A stretch of 64,000 nt of DNA from Sphingobacterium chungjuense (GTDB lineage: Bacteria; Bacteroidota; Bacteroidia; Sphingobacteriales; Sphingobacteriaceae): positions 978,261-1,042,260 of the forward strand of contig NZ_WLYS01000001.1 of the NCBI RefSeq assembly GCF_011316935.1. The letters run 5' to 3'. This document shows positions 45,289 through 54,064 of this stretch, piece by piece; position 1 is the first letter of the stretch; each line of letters opens with the position of its first letter. The position numbers and the translations under genes are program-made. Below the pieces are notes generated by a model that searched no databases, was not told the origin of the DNA, and saw nothing but the letters and a program-made list of their open reading frames with translations.

Positions 45289-46017
45289 CTACACATCCAA
45301 CGCTGGTGCTAAGCTAGGCACAGGTACCAAATCAGAGTGAATCCCTAAAATGTCTATTACACGTGCAAATTCGGGTTGAATAGGAGCGTCTATGTTTACT
45401 CTTGTGTTGTGCACGGGATGTATGAAAGAGAGAGAAGAGGCATGCAACATCATGGTATCCATTTCAAAAGTTTCTTTCCACAATTTATTCTGCTTGTTGC
45501 ATCCGTGTGGGCGATCGCCAATGATCGGGTGCAAAATATGGGCAAAATGACGACGTAACTGATGCATTCTGCCGGTTTCTGGCTGTGCTTCGACCAAGCT
45601 ATAGCGCGAAGTAGGATGCTTGCCAAAAGGCAGATCTATTTCTGCTAGGGCTAATGTTTTGTAGTGTGTTATGGCCTCTTGCATCATGCCGTTTTCCTTT
45701 TTCAAGGCGTAATCTATTGTGCCTTCCGCAGGAGCATGACCGCGTAACACGGCTACATACTTTTTGCTTATTTGCCGATTGGCAAACATGGGCTGTATCA
45801 CGCCATCCATCTCCCGATTCAAGCTAAAGAGCAACACGCCGCTCGTTTTCCGATCTAAACGATGTGCAGGATGTACCATTTTGCCGATCTGCTGTCGCAA
45901 TATTTGTAGCGCGAACTCACTCGCATCGCTGGCGATGGGCGATCGATGTACTAATAATCCGTGTGGTTTATTGACCGCAATGAGGTATTCATCCTCGTAA
46001 AGAATATCTAAATGCAT
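45289..46017 (-). CDS. RluA-family pseudouridine synthase (TruC-like)
   Basis: A 242-residue RluA-type synthase. The catalytic Asp lies in His-Arg-Leu-Asp-Arg-Lys-Thr-Ser-Gly. Its N-terminus (Asp-Glu-Tyr-Leu-Ile-Ala-Val-Asn-Lys-Pro) begins directly with the catalytic domain, without an S4 domain, and Gly-Arg-Met-His-Gln-Leu-Arg-Arg-His follows. This form fits TruC, which modifies U65 of tRNAs. Its start overlaps the stop of the upstream DUF4359-like gene, so the two are coupled. Confidence 0.92.
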   Translation of the reverse strand: MHLDILYEDEYLIAVNKPHGLLVHRSPIASDASEFALQILRQQIGKMVHPAHRLDRKTSGVLLFSLNREMDGVIQPMFANRQISKKYVAVLRGHAPAEGTIDYALKKENGMMQEAITHYKTLALAEIDLPFGKHPTSRYSLVEAQPETGRMHQLRRHFAHILHPIIGDRPHGCNKQNKLWKETFEMDTMMLHASSLSFIHPVHNTRVNIDAPIQPEFARVIDILGIHSDLVPVPSLAPALDV

Positions 46018-46385
46018 TATAAGTCTTTGAGTATGCGAATAATCTTGTCGGCTTCTTCATCAATCTTCGGACTCAGCCAGACCATTCCAAAAGCGCCTCC
46101 GCCAACTACTTGAGCGTCAGCTTGCCAACTGATTTCGATTAACGAAAACAAATAATAGTTCTTGATATGAACATTATTGACTAAAAATTCGTCGATTACC
46201 CGATCTCCAAAAAGCATCATGCCCAATTGCATCGCATCTTCATGTTTATAATCGAGTTGTGAGGTGAGGAGTTCTTTTGCTTTGGCGCGCAACACTTCCT
46301 CGTGTCTTTCTTGACTAGGATTGGTCAGAAAAGCCGCGATAAGCACGACTATTCCGACCAATGCAAAGATGCGTGTTTTACTCAT
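46017..46385 (-). CDS. DUF4359-like membrane-anchored protein
   Basis: A 122-residue protein with one N-terminal membrane helix (Ile-Phe-Ala-Leu-Val-Gly-Ile-Val-Val-Leu-Ile) followed by Thr-Asn-Pro-Ser, the start that I associate with DUF4359. The rest is a small periplasmic alpha/beta domain ending in a helix. Function unknown. It lies six bases after the SIMPL-domain gene and overlaps the pseudouridine synthase gene by one base, forming a three-gene run on the minus strand. Confidence 0.7.
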   Translation of the reverse strand: MSKTRIFALVGIVVLIAAFLTNPSQERHEEVLRAKAKELLTSQLDYKHEDAMQLGMMLFGDRVIDEFLVNNVHIKNYYLFSLIEISWQADAQVVGGGAFGMVWLSPKIDEEADKIIRILKDL

Positions 46386-46390
46386 CTTAT

Positions 46391-47122
46391 TTATTTGCCA
46401 TTTAATTCAAAAACAGCATCGACATTCGCAATCAACTTGATCGGGCGAATACTGATATTTATGTTGCTAGCTTCCTCGGCGCCTTCCATCATGTCAGCAG
46501 ATTTCGCACTCATGGCATACACACGACCGACTGGCATAATATCGTTCCAGCTAAATGAGCTATTGTCGTTGATCAATAATGCTTTACCAATCGCCTGGCC
46601 ATCCGCAGAGGCTAGTACTTCGGCATTCGTGCGAGCATCTTTTACTGCTTCTGTTTTGAGGTCACGCTCGATTTGACGTTTTTGTGAATGATCGTACTCA
46701 CTGATGGAAGTACTCTGCATACCGCGGCTATCTACCTCATCAAATAGTGTGTTCAATTTGGATAAGTCCGTTACTTTGATGCGGTACTGACGTGCTTGCA
46801 ATAATTCGGGGTTTTTATTCTTTTTTGTTTCGTTGTTGTAGCTGTAGATATTTTGGATCGTCAGATCTTCTTGTTTAACGCCATTTTTTAGCGCAGCATC
46901 AAACAATTGCTTCTCCAACGTTTCAATTGTTACTTTTTTACGTGCATTTCCGTCTACTAAATATTCGCGAAGCGATACGGATAAATAAATAATATCTGGT
47001 GTTACTTCTTTTTCGGCGTAGCCTTTTGTAGATACTCTACGTGCATTGTCTCCAGTCATAGTTTGTGCATTACTTGCCGATACAAGGCCGATTATGGCCA
47101 TAAGGTAGATGAATTTTTTCAT
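46391..47122 (-). CDS. Exported SIMPL-domain (DUF541) protein
   Basis: A 243-residue secreted protein with a signal peptide (Phe-Ile-Tyr-Leu-Met-Ala-Ile-Ile-Gly-Leu-Val, cleavage after Ser-Asn-Ala). The SIMPL/DUF541 fold is recognisable from Gly-Tyr-Ala-Glu-Lys-Glu-Val-Thr-Pro-Asp, the long central helix with Gln-Ile-Glu-Arg-Asp-Leu-Lys, and the final Ala-Asn-Val-Asp-Ala-Val-Phe-Glu-Leu. DUF541 proteins lie in the cell envelope and have been tied to stress resistance. The ATG at 47122 is preferred; a longer frame adds a region with no signal peptide. Confidence 0.9.
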   Translation of the reverse strand: MKKFIYLMAIIGLVSASNAQTMTGDNARRVSTKGYAEKEVTPDIIYLSVSLREYLVDGNARKKVTIETLEKQLFDAALKNGVKQEDLTIQNIYSYNNETKKNKNPELLQARQYRIKVTDLSKLNTLFDEVDSRGMQSTSISEYDHSQKRQIERDLKTEAVKDARTNAEVLASADGQAIGKALLINDNSSFSWNDIMPVGRVYAMSAKSADMMEGAEEASNINISIRPIKLIANVDAVFELNGK

Positions 47123-47273
47123 GTTGTTGTCTTTTAAAATAATGTACGTCAAAAACTGTTCAATTGTTACAAGAAAGACCAAAGTTTTTTCTTTTAGTTT
47201 AAAGTGGGTTAAAAATAATTCCAAATTATTGATTATATTCAATATCTTTATGGAACAATAATTTTAATACAAA

Positions 47274-47465
47274 ATGCAAGAAGGAACAGTAAAATTTTTC
47301 AATGAAACTAAAGGTTTCGGTTTCATTATTCCAAATTCTGGCGAGAGCGAAATTTTCGTTCACGTGTCAGGTTTGGTAGACAAAGTTCGTGAGAACGACC
47401 ACGTATCTTACGAAGTAGAGCAAGGACGTAAAGGCCTTAACGCGGTAAATGTAAAACTTATTTAA
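47274..47465 (+). CDS. Cold-shock domain protein (CspA family)
   Basis: A 63-residue cold-shock protein with both RNA-binding motifs: Lys-Gly-Phe-Gly-Phe-Ile (RNP1) and Ile-Phe-Val-His-Val (RNP2). The opening Gly-Thr-Val-Lys-Phe-Phe-Asn is standard. It binds single-stranded RNA and unwinds hairpins. It is monocistronic, divergent from the SIMPL gene with a 150-base gap, and ends at a strong palindromic terminator. Confidence 0.96.
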   Translation: MQEGTVKFFNETKGFGFIIPNSGESEIFVHVSGLVDKVRENDHVSYEVEQGRKGLNAVNVKLI

Positions 47466-47502
47466 GACTACGATTAGATATTAAATATATTTATTGTGTC
47501 AG

Positions 47503-47537
47503 AAAGCCCGATATCACGTGATATCGGGCTTTTTGTA
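47503..47537 (+). terminator. Perfect 30-base palindromic terminator after the cold-shock gene
   Basis: AAAGCCCGATATCAC is followed directly by its exact reverse complement (47518-47532), then TT and a T-rich run. There is no unpaired loop in the DNA, so the RNA would form a near-perfect stem with a tight turn. It lies between the cold-shock gene and convergent recO and could work in both directions. Confidence 0.9.
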
Positions 47538-47556
47538 TGTTATCTATTGAGTGCTA

Positions 47557-48273
47557 TTACGCGAATATTTCTTCCAATACGATCAAGGATCGTACCTCGC
47601 CAAAGTTTTCGGTGTGTAGTCGGTACAGATCTAGTATCTTCTCCAGCAGATACCGACGATCTTCTTTAGACAGGATCACTTGATGCATCGATTCGTAACT
47701 GCTGTGCATGAGCAATCGAAAAGTAGAAGTATTTGGCTCGGCAATGAAATGCGCGTGTGCTGGCAGACTATTCGTAAACACGCCTTCCGCGAGATCGAGA
47801 TAAGGCTTTGATGAATGTATAGGGTAAAATCCTAAATGTCTGCTCAAACCGATCAGAAATAATAGATGGAAGTTGCCCAGTTTTGTAGCCGCTTGATCTA
47901 GCCACTGGATGGAATCGGCTATGTAGTGAAAGACGAAAGGATCAGGGTTTTGATGGCGAAGTACTTTGTAAAGTACTTCGTTGAGGAACATCGCAATGGC
48001 GCTCTTGACGATGTTGAGCGGAATATCGCGTAAAACGGGATATTGCTGCGCCTCTTTTATCCGTTGCAGTTGGTTGTGCTCTTTGTGATATACCTGCAAA
48101 TCCAACAGGTGGAAAGGTTGCAAGATGGCTAAAGGGATTTTCGCCTTCGGTTTTTTAGCTCCTTGGATCAAATAGGATTGCAGGCCGTGATCTCTGGTAA
48201 AGATTTGAGCTACAATGCTGTTTTCCGAATAGTTTGTTAGTTTTAGAGCAATACCTTGGGTGCGAATAATCAT
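47557..48273 (-). CDS. recO: DNA repair protein RecO
   Basis: A 238-residue RecO of the RecFOR recombination-repair pathway. The N-terminal OB-fold is seen in Gly-Ile-Ala-Leu-Lys-Leu-Thr-Asn-Tyr-Ser-Glu-Asn-Ser-Ile-Val. A Gly-Phe-Tyr-Pro motif lies in the helical part (Leu-Gly-Phe-Tyr-Pro). The zinc-binding Cys residues of some RecO proteins are absent, as often in Bacteroidota. It is followed upstream by a small membrane-protein gene on the same strand. Confidence 0.93.
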   Translation of the reverse strand: MIIRTQGIALKLTNYSENSIVAQIFTRDHGLQSYLIQGAKKPKAKIPLAILQPFHLLDLQVYHKEHNQLQRIKEAQQYPVLRDIPLNIVKSAIAMFLNEVLYKVLRHQNPDPFVFHYIADSIQWLDQAATKLGNFHLLFLIGLSRHLGFYPIHSSKPYLDLAEGVFTNSLPAHAHFIAEPNTSTFRLLMHSSYESMHQVILSKEDRRYLLEKILDLYRLHTENFGEVRSLIVLEEIFA

Positions 48274-48283
48274 GCACTATTCA

Positions 48284-48511
48284 TTATTTTAAACTTTGCT
48301 GATCGCGGCGATAACGTTGCAATGTGCTACGGTCAATCTTGCGGAAGACGCTGTACATAGTCAGGATAACTCCTCCTCCAAAGCACAATACACCTATCGG
48401 CATGATTAATTTATAGATGCTGCTTTCTGCTTGCATCAAATTTAAACTATAGATTGTGGTGATGGCACCGATGATCAATAAGCCAAAGCCGCGCAGTAAA
48501 TACTTGTTCAT
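48284..48511 (-). CDS. Small membrane protein of unknown function
   Basis: A 75-residue protein with two transmembrane helices (about residues 6-26 and 34-56) and a basic cytosolic tail (Lys-Ile-Asp-Arg-Ser-Thr-Leu-Gln-Arg-Tyr). It lies 10 bases upstream of recO on the same strand and is probably the first gene of that transcript. Confidence 0.75.
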   Translation of the reverse strand: MNKYLLRGFGLLIIGAITTIYSLNLMQAESSIYKLIMPIGVLCFGGGVILTMYSVFRKIDRSTLQRYRRDQQSLK

Positions 48512-48805
48512 GTTGTGAATTGTTGAAAACTATTTAAAGTCCATTTCATCCAATCTGTCCGCAAAATACGTTCTTTTGTGAGAAATCTGTATACCACAAT
48601 CGTCTTTCCCTGTGAGAAAGTGCTATACAAGGACATCTGTTATAACACACATTGTGTGCCAAAACCTGTGCTAAGACAGGTAAGTTCCCTATTTTTGAAA
48701 AAAATATTGTGCAGTCATATTGCATATCCCAAAAGAAATTTAGATATTTGCAAACTCTTTGAAAAGAGAGTATTGAACAAAATACAACATTAAAAATCAG
48801 ATATC

Positions 48806-49039
48806 ATGTCAAGAATTTGTGATTTAACAGGCAAAGCAGCATTGAAAGGGAATAACGTTTCTCACTCAAACGTTAAGACCAAAAGAAAATTCTACCCGAA
48901 CTTACAAACTAAACGCTTCTACATTCCAGAAGAAGATCGTTGGATTACGTTGAAAGTATCTACTGCTGCGATCAAAACGATTAACAAAAACGGTATCACT
49001 GCCGTTATCGAAAAATTCATCAAAAAAGGATACGTTTAG
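48806..49039 (+). CDS. rpmB: 50S ribosomal protein L28
   Basis: A 77-residue bL28. The opening Met-Ser-Arg-Ile-Cys-Asp-Leu-Thr-Gly-Lys and Gly-Asn-Asn-Val-Ser-His are family marks. Only one Cys is present, so it is the zinc-independent form. It heads the run rpmB-rpmG-DUF4295-ftsY that is conserved in Bacteroidota. Confidence 0.97.
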   Translation: MSRICDLTGKAALKGNNVSHSNVKTKRKFYPNLQTKRFYIPEEDRWITLKVSTAAIKTINKNGITAVIEKFIKKGYV

Positions 49040-49126
49040 TAGTTACTACTATACAGCCTGTTGTATCAGAAGTCAATATTTATTAGAAATTACAAGCCCG
49101 TGAGGGTCTAAATAAAGCATAAGAAA

Positions 49127-49309
49127 ATGGCTAAAAAGGGAAATAGAGTACAAGTTATTCTAGAGTGTACAGAGCACAAAGAAACTGGTCTTCCAGGAAT
49201 GTCTCGTTATATCACTACAAAGAACAAGAAAAACACTACGGAGCGTTTAGAATTGAAAAAATTCAACCCAGTATTGAGAAAAGTAACGGTTCACAAAGAA
49301 ATTAAGTAA
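49127..49309 (+). CDS. rpmG: 50S ribosomal protein L33
   Basis: A 60-residue bL33. It carries [20 protein letters not shown] and Lys-Lys-Phe-Asn-Pro. There is a single Cys where zinc-binding paralogues have four, so this is the C-minus form. It follows rpmB by 87 bases and precedes the DUF4295 gene by 66. Confidence 0.97.
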   Translation: MAKKGNRVQVILECTEHKETGLPGMSRYITTKNKKNTTERLELKKFNPVLRKVTVHKEIK

Positions 49310-49375
49310 GCAATCTGTGATATTCTTCGTAATGGCTTAGGCACGCGGAGATCATCGCATAAAATATAACATACC

Positions 49376-49537
49376 ATGGCAAAGAAGGCAGTTGCATCAT
49401 TACAAAAAGGTGGTGGTAAAGAGTTTACAAAAGTAATCCTTACCGCTAAGTCTGCAAAAACAGGCGCTTATACTTTCAAAGAAAGTATGGTACACAATGA
49501 CAAAGTGAAAGAGGTTATCTCTGCATCTTCTAAATAA
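49376..49537 (+). CDS. DUF4295 small basic protein (Bacteroidota ribosome-associated)
   Basis: A 53-residue basic protein starting Met-Ala-Lys-Lys-Ala-Val-Ala-Ser-Leu-Gln, with Lys-Ser-Ala-Lys-Thr-Gly-Ala-Tyr-Thr-Phe-Lys-Glu in the centre. Its length, composition and place between rpmG and ftsY match DUF4295. I recall that a structure of the Flavobacterium johnsoniae ribosome placed such a protein on the 50S subunit under the name bL38; this should be checked. A terminator follows, separating it from ftsY. Confidence 0.85.
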   Translation: MAKKAVASLQKGGGKEFTKVILTAKSAKTGAYTFKESMVHNDKVKEVISASSK

Positions 49538-49580
49538 GCATTGTATCTTTCTTTTTTAAGATCATCCTTATCAAAGATTC

Positions 49581-49615
49581 AAAGCCGTTTTGGTCATTGC
49601 CAAAAGGGCTTTTTT
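49581..49615 (+). terminator. Terminator after the rpmB-rpmG-DUF4295 operon
   Basis: A 13-base stem with one mismatch (AAAGCCGTTTTGG with CCAAAAGGGCTTT) and a TCATTG loop, then a run of T residues. It lies 44 bases after the DUF4295 stop and 80 bases before ftsY. Confidence 0.8.
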
Positions 49616-49693
49616 AGTATATTTGGCTTTCTTTCGCGCAGCGGAAGATCCAGAATGACAGTGATATTGCACCTTTAGTAAATAGATTTTAGC

Positions 49694-50656
49694 ATGGGAT
49701 TATTCGATTTTTTTAAGAAAAAACAAGAAACGCCGGAAGCCCACGAGGCGCTTGATAAAGGATTGGAGAAAACCAAAGATGGTTTCCTTTCCAAAATCAC
49801 CAAGGCTGTTGTTGGAAAATCGACCATCGATGATGATGTGCTGGATAATCTAGAGGAGGTGCTAGTTACCTCTGATGTCGGCGTTACGACCACCTTGAAG
49901 ATTGTAGATCGTATTCAGAAGCGTGTAGCTAAAGACAAATATGTGAGTACGGATGATCTGCATGGGTTGCTACGCGATGAAATCCAATCTTTGCTTGCGG
50001 AAAACAATAGCGACGATTTCGAGCGATTAGAATACGGCGATCATAAACCATATGTGATTATGGTAGTAGGTGTGAACGGTGTTGGTAAAACAACAACGAT
50101 CGGTAAGTTGGCGCATCAGCTAAAAGAAGCCGGCAACAAAGTCGTGCTTGGTGCAGCCGATACTTTTCGTGCTGCTGCTGTGGATCAGATCAAGCTTTGG
50201 GGCGAACGTGTCGGTGTGCGTGTCGTGGCACAGCCCATGGGTTCCGATCCGGCATCGGTTGCTTTTGATACCGTCAAATCTGCGGTGGCCAATGGCGATG
50301 ATGTCGCGATAATAGATACTGCAGGTCGTTTGCACAACAAAGTTGGCTTGATGAACGAGCTTACCAAGATTAAAAACGTGATGCAAAAGGTCGTGCCCGA
50401 TGCACCACACGAGATCTTGTTGGTGTTAGATGCCTCGACAGGGCAGAATGCCATTGAGCAATGTAAGCAATTTACCGAAGCAACAGATGTGAATGCGTTA
50501 GCATTGACGAAGCTAGATGGTACCGCCAAAGGTGGTGTCGTTATTGGAATATCCGATCAGTTCAAGATTCCGGTAAAATACATCGGAGTAGGCGAAAAAA
50601 TCGGTGACCTGCAATTATTTCAGAAAAAAGATTTTGTAGACTCTTTATTTAAATAG
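49694..50656 (+). CDS. ftsY: Signal recognition particle receptor FtsY
   Basis: A 320-residue SRP GTPase. A short N-terminal amphipathic stretch (Met-Gly-Leu-Phe-Asp-Phe-Phe-Lys-Lys-Lys) replaces the long acidic A domain of E. coli FtsY. The NG domain has Gly-Val-Asn-Gly-Val-Gly-Lys-Thr-Thr, Asp-Thr-Phe-Arg-Ala-Ala-Ala, Asp-Thr-Ala-Gly-Arg and Thr-Lys-Leu-Asp-Gly-Thr-Ala-Lys-Gly-Gly. It docks ribosome-SRP complexes at the membrane. rimO follows 81 bases later. Confidence 0.97.
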   Translation: MGLFDFFKKKQETPEAHEALDKGLEKTKDGFLSKITKAVVGKSTIDDDVLDNLEEVLVTSDVGVTTTLKIVDRIQKRVAKDKYVSTDDLHGLLRDEIQSLLAENNSDDFERLEYGDHKPYVIMVVGVNGVGKTTTIGKLAHQLKEAGNKVVLGAADTFRAAAVDQIKLWGERVGVRVVAQPMGSDPASVAFDTVKSAVANGDDVAIIDTAGRLHNKVGLMNELTKIKNVMQKVVPDAPHEILLVLDASTGQNAIEQCKQFTEATDVNALALTKLDGTAKGGVVIGISDQFKIPVKYIGVGEKIGDLQLFQKKDFVDSLFK

Positions 50657-50737
50657 CAGAGAGTTTTACCCAACATAAGCATATGCCGGCGCGAGATCTA
50701 CCAAAAGATCATTGGCTGAGCATCGGAAAGAGATAGT

Positions 50738-52072
50738 ATGAGAACGAAAGAGAAAAAGGTAGCCGTAGCAGTGCGTAAGCCACGTGTGAACGTTGTAACG
50801 CTGGGCTGTTCAAAAAACATCCACGACAGTGAAGTGTTGATGGGACAGTTGAAAGGCAATCGCATTGATGTGGTACACGAATCTTCCAACATTCAAGCGG
50901 ATGATATCGTGGTGATCAATACCTGTGGATTTATTGATAACGCGAAACAAGAATCGATCGATACCATTCTTCAGTTCTCCGAACTCAAAGACCAAGGAAA
51001 AGTCAATAAGGTGATCGTGACCGGATGTCTTTCGGAGCGCTATAAACCAGAACTGCAAGCCGAAATCAGCAATGTTGATGCGTACTTCGGTACCAACGAT
51101 TTGCCAGACTTGTTATCGAGCATTGGAGCAGATTATAGACACGAATTGGTCGGCGAACGCTTGCTTACGACACCTTCGCATTTCTCTTATTTCAAGATTG
51201 CCGAAGGTTGTAATCGTCCATGTTCATTCTGTGCGATTCCACTAATGCGTGGTAAGCACGTGTCCAAATCCATTGACGATTTAGTAAAAGAAGCCAAATT
51301 CTTGGCTTCTAATGGTACGAAAGAATTGATATTGATCGCACAAGATCTTACCTATTATGGGCTAGATATTTATGGCAAACGCAATTTGTCGGATTTGATG
51401 CGTCATCTTTCCGATGTGGAAGGCATCGATTGGGTTCGCATGCAATATGCGTATCCGTCTGGTTTTCCGATGGACATTCTGGATGTGATGAATGAGCGTA
51501 GCAATATCTGTAATTACCTAGATATGCCGTTGCAACACATTACGGATAATATGTTGAAATCCATGCGCCGCGGTATTGACAAGCAGAAAACCATCGATCT
51601 TGTCAACAAGATTCGGGACAAAGTGCCTGATATCGCTTTGCGTACGACATTAATCTGTGGCTATCCGGGCGAGACCGAAGCAGATTTTGAAGAAATGTCG
51701 CGTTGGGTAGAGGATACACAATTCGATCGTTTAGGTTGTTTTACCTATTCGCACGAAGAAAAAACACATGCGCATACCTTGGTAGACGATGTGCCAGAAG
51801 AAGTAAAGGAATACCGCGTGGAGCAGATTATGGAAATCCAGCAAGGTATTTCATTCGACAAAAATCAAGAAAAAGTAGGCAAAGAATACCGCGTATTGAT
51901 TGATAAGAAAGACGGCGATTATTTTGTAGGCCGTACCGAATACGATTCGCCTGAGGTAGATAATGAGGTGCTCGTAAATGCTACGACAGATTATGCTCGT
52001 GTCGGCGACTTTGTACAGGTGAAGATCGATCGTGCCGAAGATTTCGATTTGTACGGTACTATCGTTAAATAA
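50738..52072 (+). CDS. rimO: Ribosomal protein S12 methylthiotransferase RimO
   Basis: A 444-residue radical-SAM methylthiotransferase. The N-terminal UPF0004 domain has three Cys (Leu-Gly-Cys-Ser-Lys-Asn, Asn-Thr-Cys-Gly-Phe, Thr-Gly-Cys-Leu-Ser). The radical-SAM cluster is Cys-Asn-Arg-Pro-Cys-Ser-Phe-Cys, and a TRAM domain closes the protein. Leu-Gly-Cys-Ser-Lys-Asn identifies RimO rather than MiaB. It adds a methylthio group to Asp of ribosomal protein S12. Confidence 0.96.
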   Translation: MRTKEKKVAVAVRKPRVNVVTLGCSKNIHDSEVLMGQLKGNRIDVVHESSNIQADDIVVINTCGFIDNAKQESIDTILQFSELKDQGKVNKVIVTGCLSERYKPELQAEISNVDAYFGTNDLPDLLSSIGADYRHELVGERLLTTPSHFSYFKIAEGCNRPCSFCAIPLMRGKHVSKSIDDLVKEAKFLASNGTKELILIAQDLTYYGLDIYGKRNLSDLMRHLSDVEGIDWVRMQYAYPSGFPMDILDVMNERSNICNYLDMPLQHITDNMLKSMRRGIDKQKTIDLVNKIRDKVPDIALRTTLICGYPGETEADFEEMSRWVEDTQFDRLGCFTYSHEEKTHAHTLVDDVPEEVKEYRVEQIMEIQQGISFDKNQEKVGKEYRVLIDKKDGDYFVGRTEYDSPEVDNEVLVNATTDYARVGDFVQVKIDRAEDFDLYGTIVK

Positions 52073-52186
52073 TTCTCGGCCGTCGAATATTTTCGCGGGG
52101 TTCATTTATTTGTCAAATCTTGTCTGGCCATGCCGATTAGCTGCTAAAAGCACTACTTTTGTGCAGATTAAATTTAGGGTAAGAGA

Positions 52187-53782
52187 ATGAAAGCCACATA
52201 CATCGATTATAAAGATACCAACAGTTTTTCGCAAACATTATTGGCTTACCTCGATGGCGACCCTAAATTGGCACCATTTTATGGTTATCGACCAACGATA
52301 GAAAACTTCGATAAACAGATTGCTGAAAAATCTTCTTTCCCCAAAGCTACTCGCAAGCTGTTAGTAGAGCAACTGCAGCTTCAATATGCAGGTTTGTTAG
52401 AAACCGCTCCTTTGGTTGCTCAGCAAATTGCTGCCTTAGGCGATGCACAGACATTCACAGTCGTGACCGGTCATCAACTCAATATCTTCACCGGACCGCT
52501 TTATTTTATTTTCAAGATCGTATCAGCCATTAGGTTGGCGAGAGATCTAAAAAAAGCGTATCCTGATAAGCATTTTGTACCGGTGTATTGGATGGCGACG
52601 GAAGATCATGATTTTGCGGAGATCAACCATACGCGTGTACACGGAAAAAAAGTAAGTTGGGATACACCAGCTATTTCGGCTACTGGCCGAATGTCTACCG
52701 CAGATATAGCGGCTACCGTGCGAGAGTATATCGGCATGTTAGGTCTATCCGGTTATTCCCAAGATTTGGCGCAATTAGTAGAGAATGCTTATCTGAAAAA
52801 CCGATCATTAGCCGATGCCACGCGCACTTTAGTGCACGAATTATTTAAAGAATACGGTTTGCTGATTGTGGATGCCGACAGGCCGGCATTGAAACAGGTG
52901 TTTGCTCCGATTATCGAACAAGATATCCTGTCGGAGAATAGTTTCCAAGCGATCGAAGCAACTTCTGCTGAGCTTAATAAAGAAGGCTTTGCAACGCAGG
53001 TGAATGCACGAGAGATCAATTTCTTTTACTTAACGGATGAATACCGCGAACGCATCGTGCGTACGGCAGATGGTCGGTTTGAAGTTTTGCATCAGCAGCG
53101 CTATTTCAGCGAGGTAGAGTTGCGGCAAGAAATCGCATCCCATCCGGAGCGATTTAGTCCTAATGTAGTTATGCGTCCGCTCTATCAGGAACTTATCTTG
53201 CCAAATCTGGCGTATATCGGCGGTGGTGCTGAGATCGTATATTGGTTACAGCTAAAAGGCAATTTTGATCAGTATCAAATCCCATTTCCCATCTTAGTGC
53301 CGCGCAATTCAGCGATTATTACTGATGATTCGGTGGTCGGCAAGATCTTTCGCCTAGACCTGACGTTGAAGAGTATCTTCAAACCCTTAGATGTGTTGAA
53401 GAATGATTATGTGCGGCGCTATACCAAGCATCGTCTGACATTGCGAGATGAGTGGATGGAGCTCAATGCGATTTTCGGCAAGATGAAGCTGCGTACGCAT
53501 AAGATTGATCCCAGTCTTGGACCAAGTACCGAGGCTGTAAAAGCTAGGCTGAAGAAGGCAATTAATAGCTTAGAGAAAAAGCTGTTGAAAGCAGACAAAA
53601 GAAATCATCAGGATGGTCTAATTCAGATTGAGCGGGTGAAGGATCGTCTATTTCCAGGAGGTGGATTGCAAGAACGATCAGAGAATTTTGCCACGTTGTA
53701 TGTGAAGTATGGTGATGAACTTATCGAAGAGCTTGTTACGTATTTCAACCCCTTGGATTTTAAGTTCACTATTTTGTATTAA
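52187..53782 (+). CDS. bshC: Bacillithiol synthesis cysteine-adding enzyme BshC
   Basis: A 531-residue BshC, which joins cysteine to glucosaminyl-malate in the last step of bacillithiol synthesis. Characteristic segments are Thr-Gly-His-Gln-Leu-Asn-Ile-Phe-Thr-Gly-Pro-Leu, Val-Tyr-Trp-Met-Ala-Thr-Glu-Asp-His-Asp-Phe-Ala-Glu-Ile and Tyr-Ile-Gly-Gly-Gly-Ala-Glu. A Lys/Leu-rich coiled coil precedes the C-terminus. TACTTTTG at 52154-52161 is a likely -7 box. bshA and bshB are not in the window. Confidence 0.96.
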   Translation: MKATYIDYKDTNSFSQTLLAYLDGDPKLAPFYGYRPTIENFDKQIAEKSSFPKATRKLLVEQLQLQYAGLLETAPLVAQQIAALGDAQTFTVVTGHQLNIFTGPLYFIFKIVSAIRLARDLKKAYPDKHFVPVYWMATEDHDFAEINHTRVHGKKVSWDTPAISATGRMSTADIAATVREYIGMLGLSGYSQDLAQLVENAYLKNRSLADATRTLVHELFKEYGLLIVDADRPALKQVFAPIIEQDILSENSFQAIEATSAELNKEGFATQVNAREINFFYLTDEYRERIVRTADGRFEVLHQQRYFSEVELRQEIASHPERFSPNVVMRPLYQELILPNLAYIGGGAEIVYWLQLKGNFDQYQIPFPILVPRNSAIITDDSVVGKIFRLDLTLKSIFKPLDVLKNDYVRRYTKHRLTLRDEWMELNAIFGKMKLRTHKIDPSLGPSTEAVKARLKKAINSLEKKLLKADKRNHQDGLIQIERVKDRLFPGGGLQERSENFATLYVKYGDELIEELVTYFNPLDFKFTILY

Positions 53783-53855
53783 TAATCGGAGTCCTCAAAG
53801 ATAGCACACGCGTGTTTTTAGAGGAAATAAAACCGTCTGATAAGTGAAACAACTG

Positions 53856-53886
53856 TTTGATTTACAGATATAAAATTTTATCTTTG
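53856..53886 (+). promoter_or_regulatory. Distal promoter of the HU gene (P1)
   Basis: TTTG (53856-53859), 19 bases, then TATCTTTG (53879-53886): an exact match to the Bacteroidota promoter consensus. It stands 180 bases upstream of the HU start codon, so its transcript would have a long leader. Confidence 0.7.
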
Positions 53887-53974
53887 CGATTCCTTTTTTA
53901 AGGAGTTGAAGTTTTGTTATGAATATCACGATGACGGGATTATATGCCCCAATTGGCTAAAAATCGATATTTAT

Positions 53975-54005
53975 TTTTAAACATCAATATAAAGCGATAC
54001 CTTTG
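53975..54005 (+). promoter_or_regulatory. Proximal promoter of the HU gene (P2)
   Basis: TTTT (53975-53978), 19 bases, then TACCTTTG (53998-54005). It lies 60 bases before the HU ATG, with a purine- and GC-richer leader between. Confidence 0.65.
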
Positions 54006-54064
54006 CGTCCCCAAAGTGCTGTGCGCCTAGGGGTTGTAATGAAAATTCAGTATATAAGCACAAT

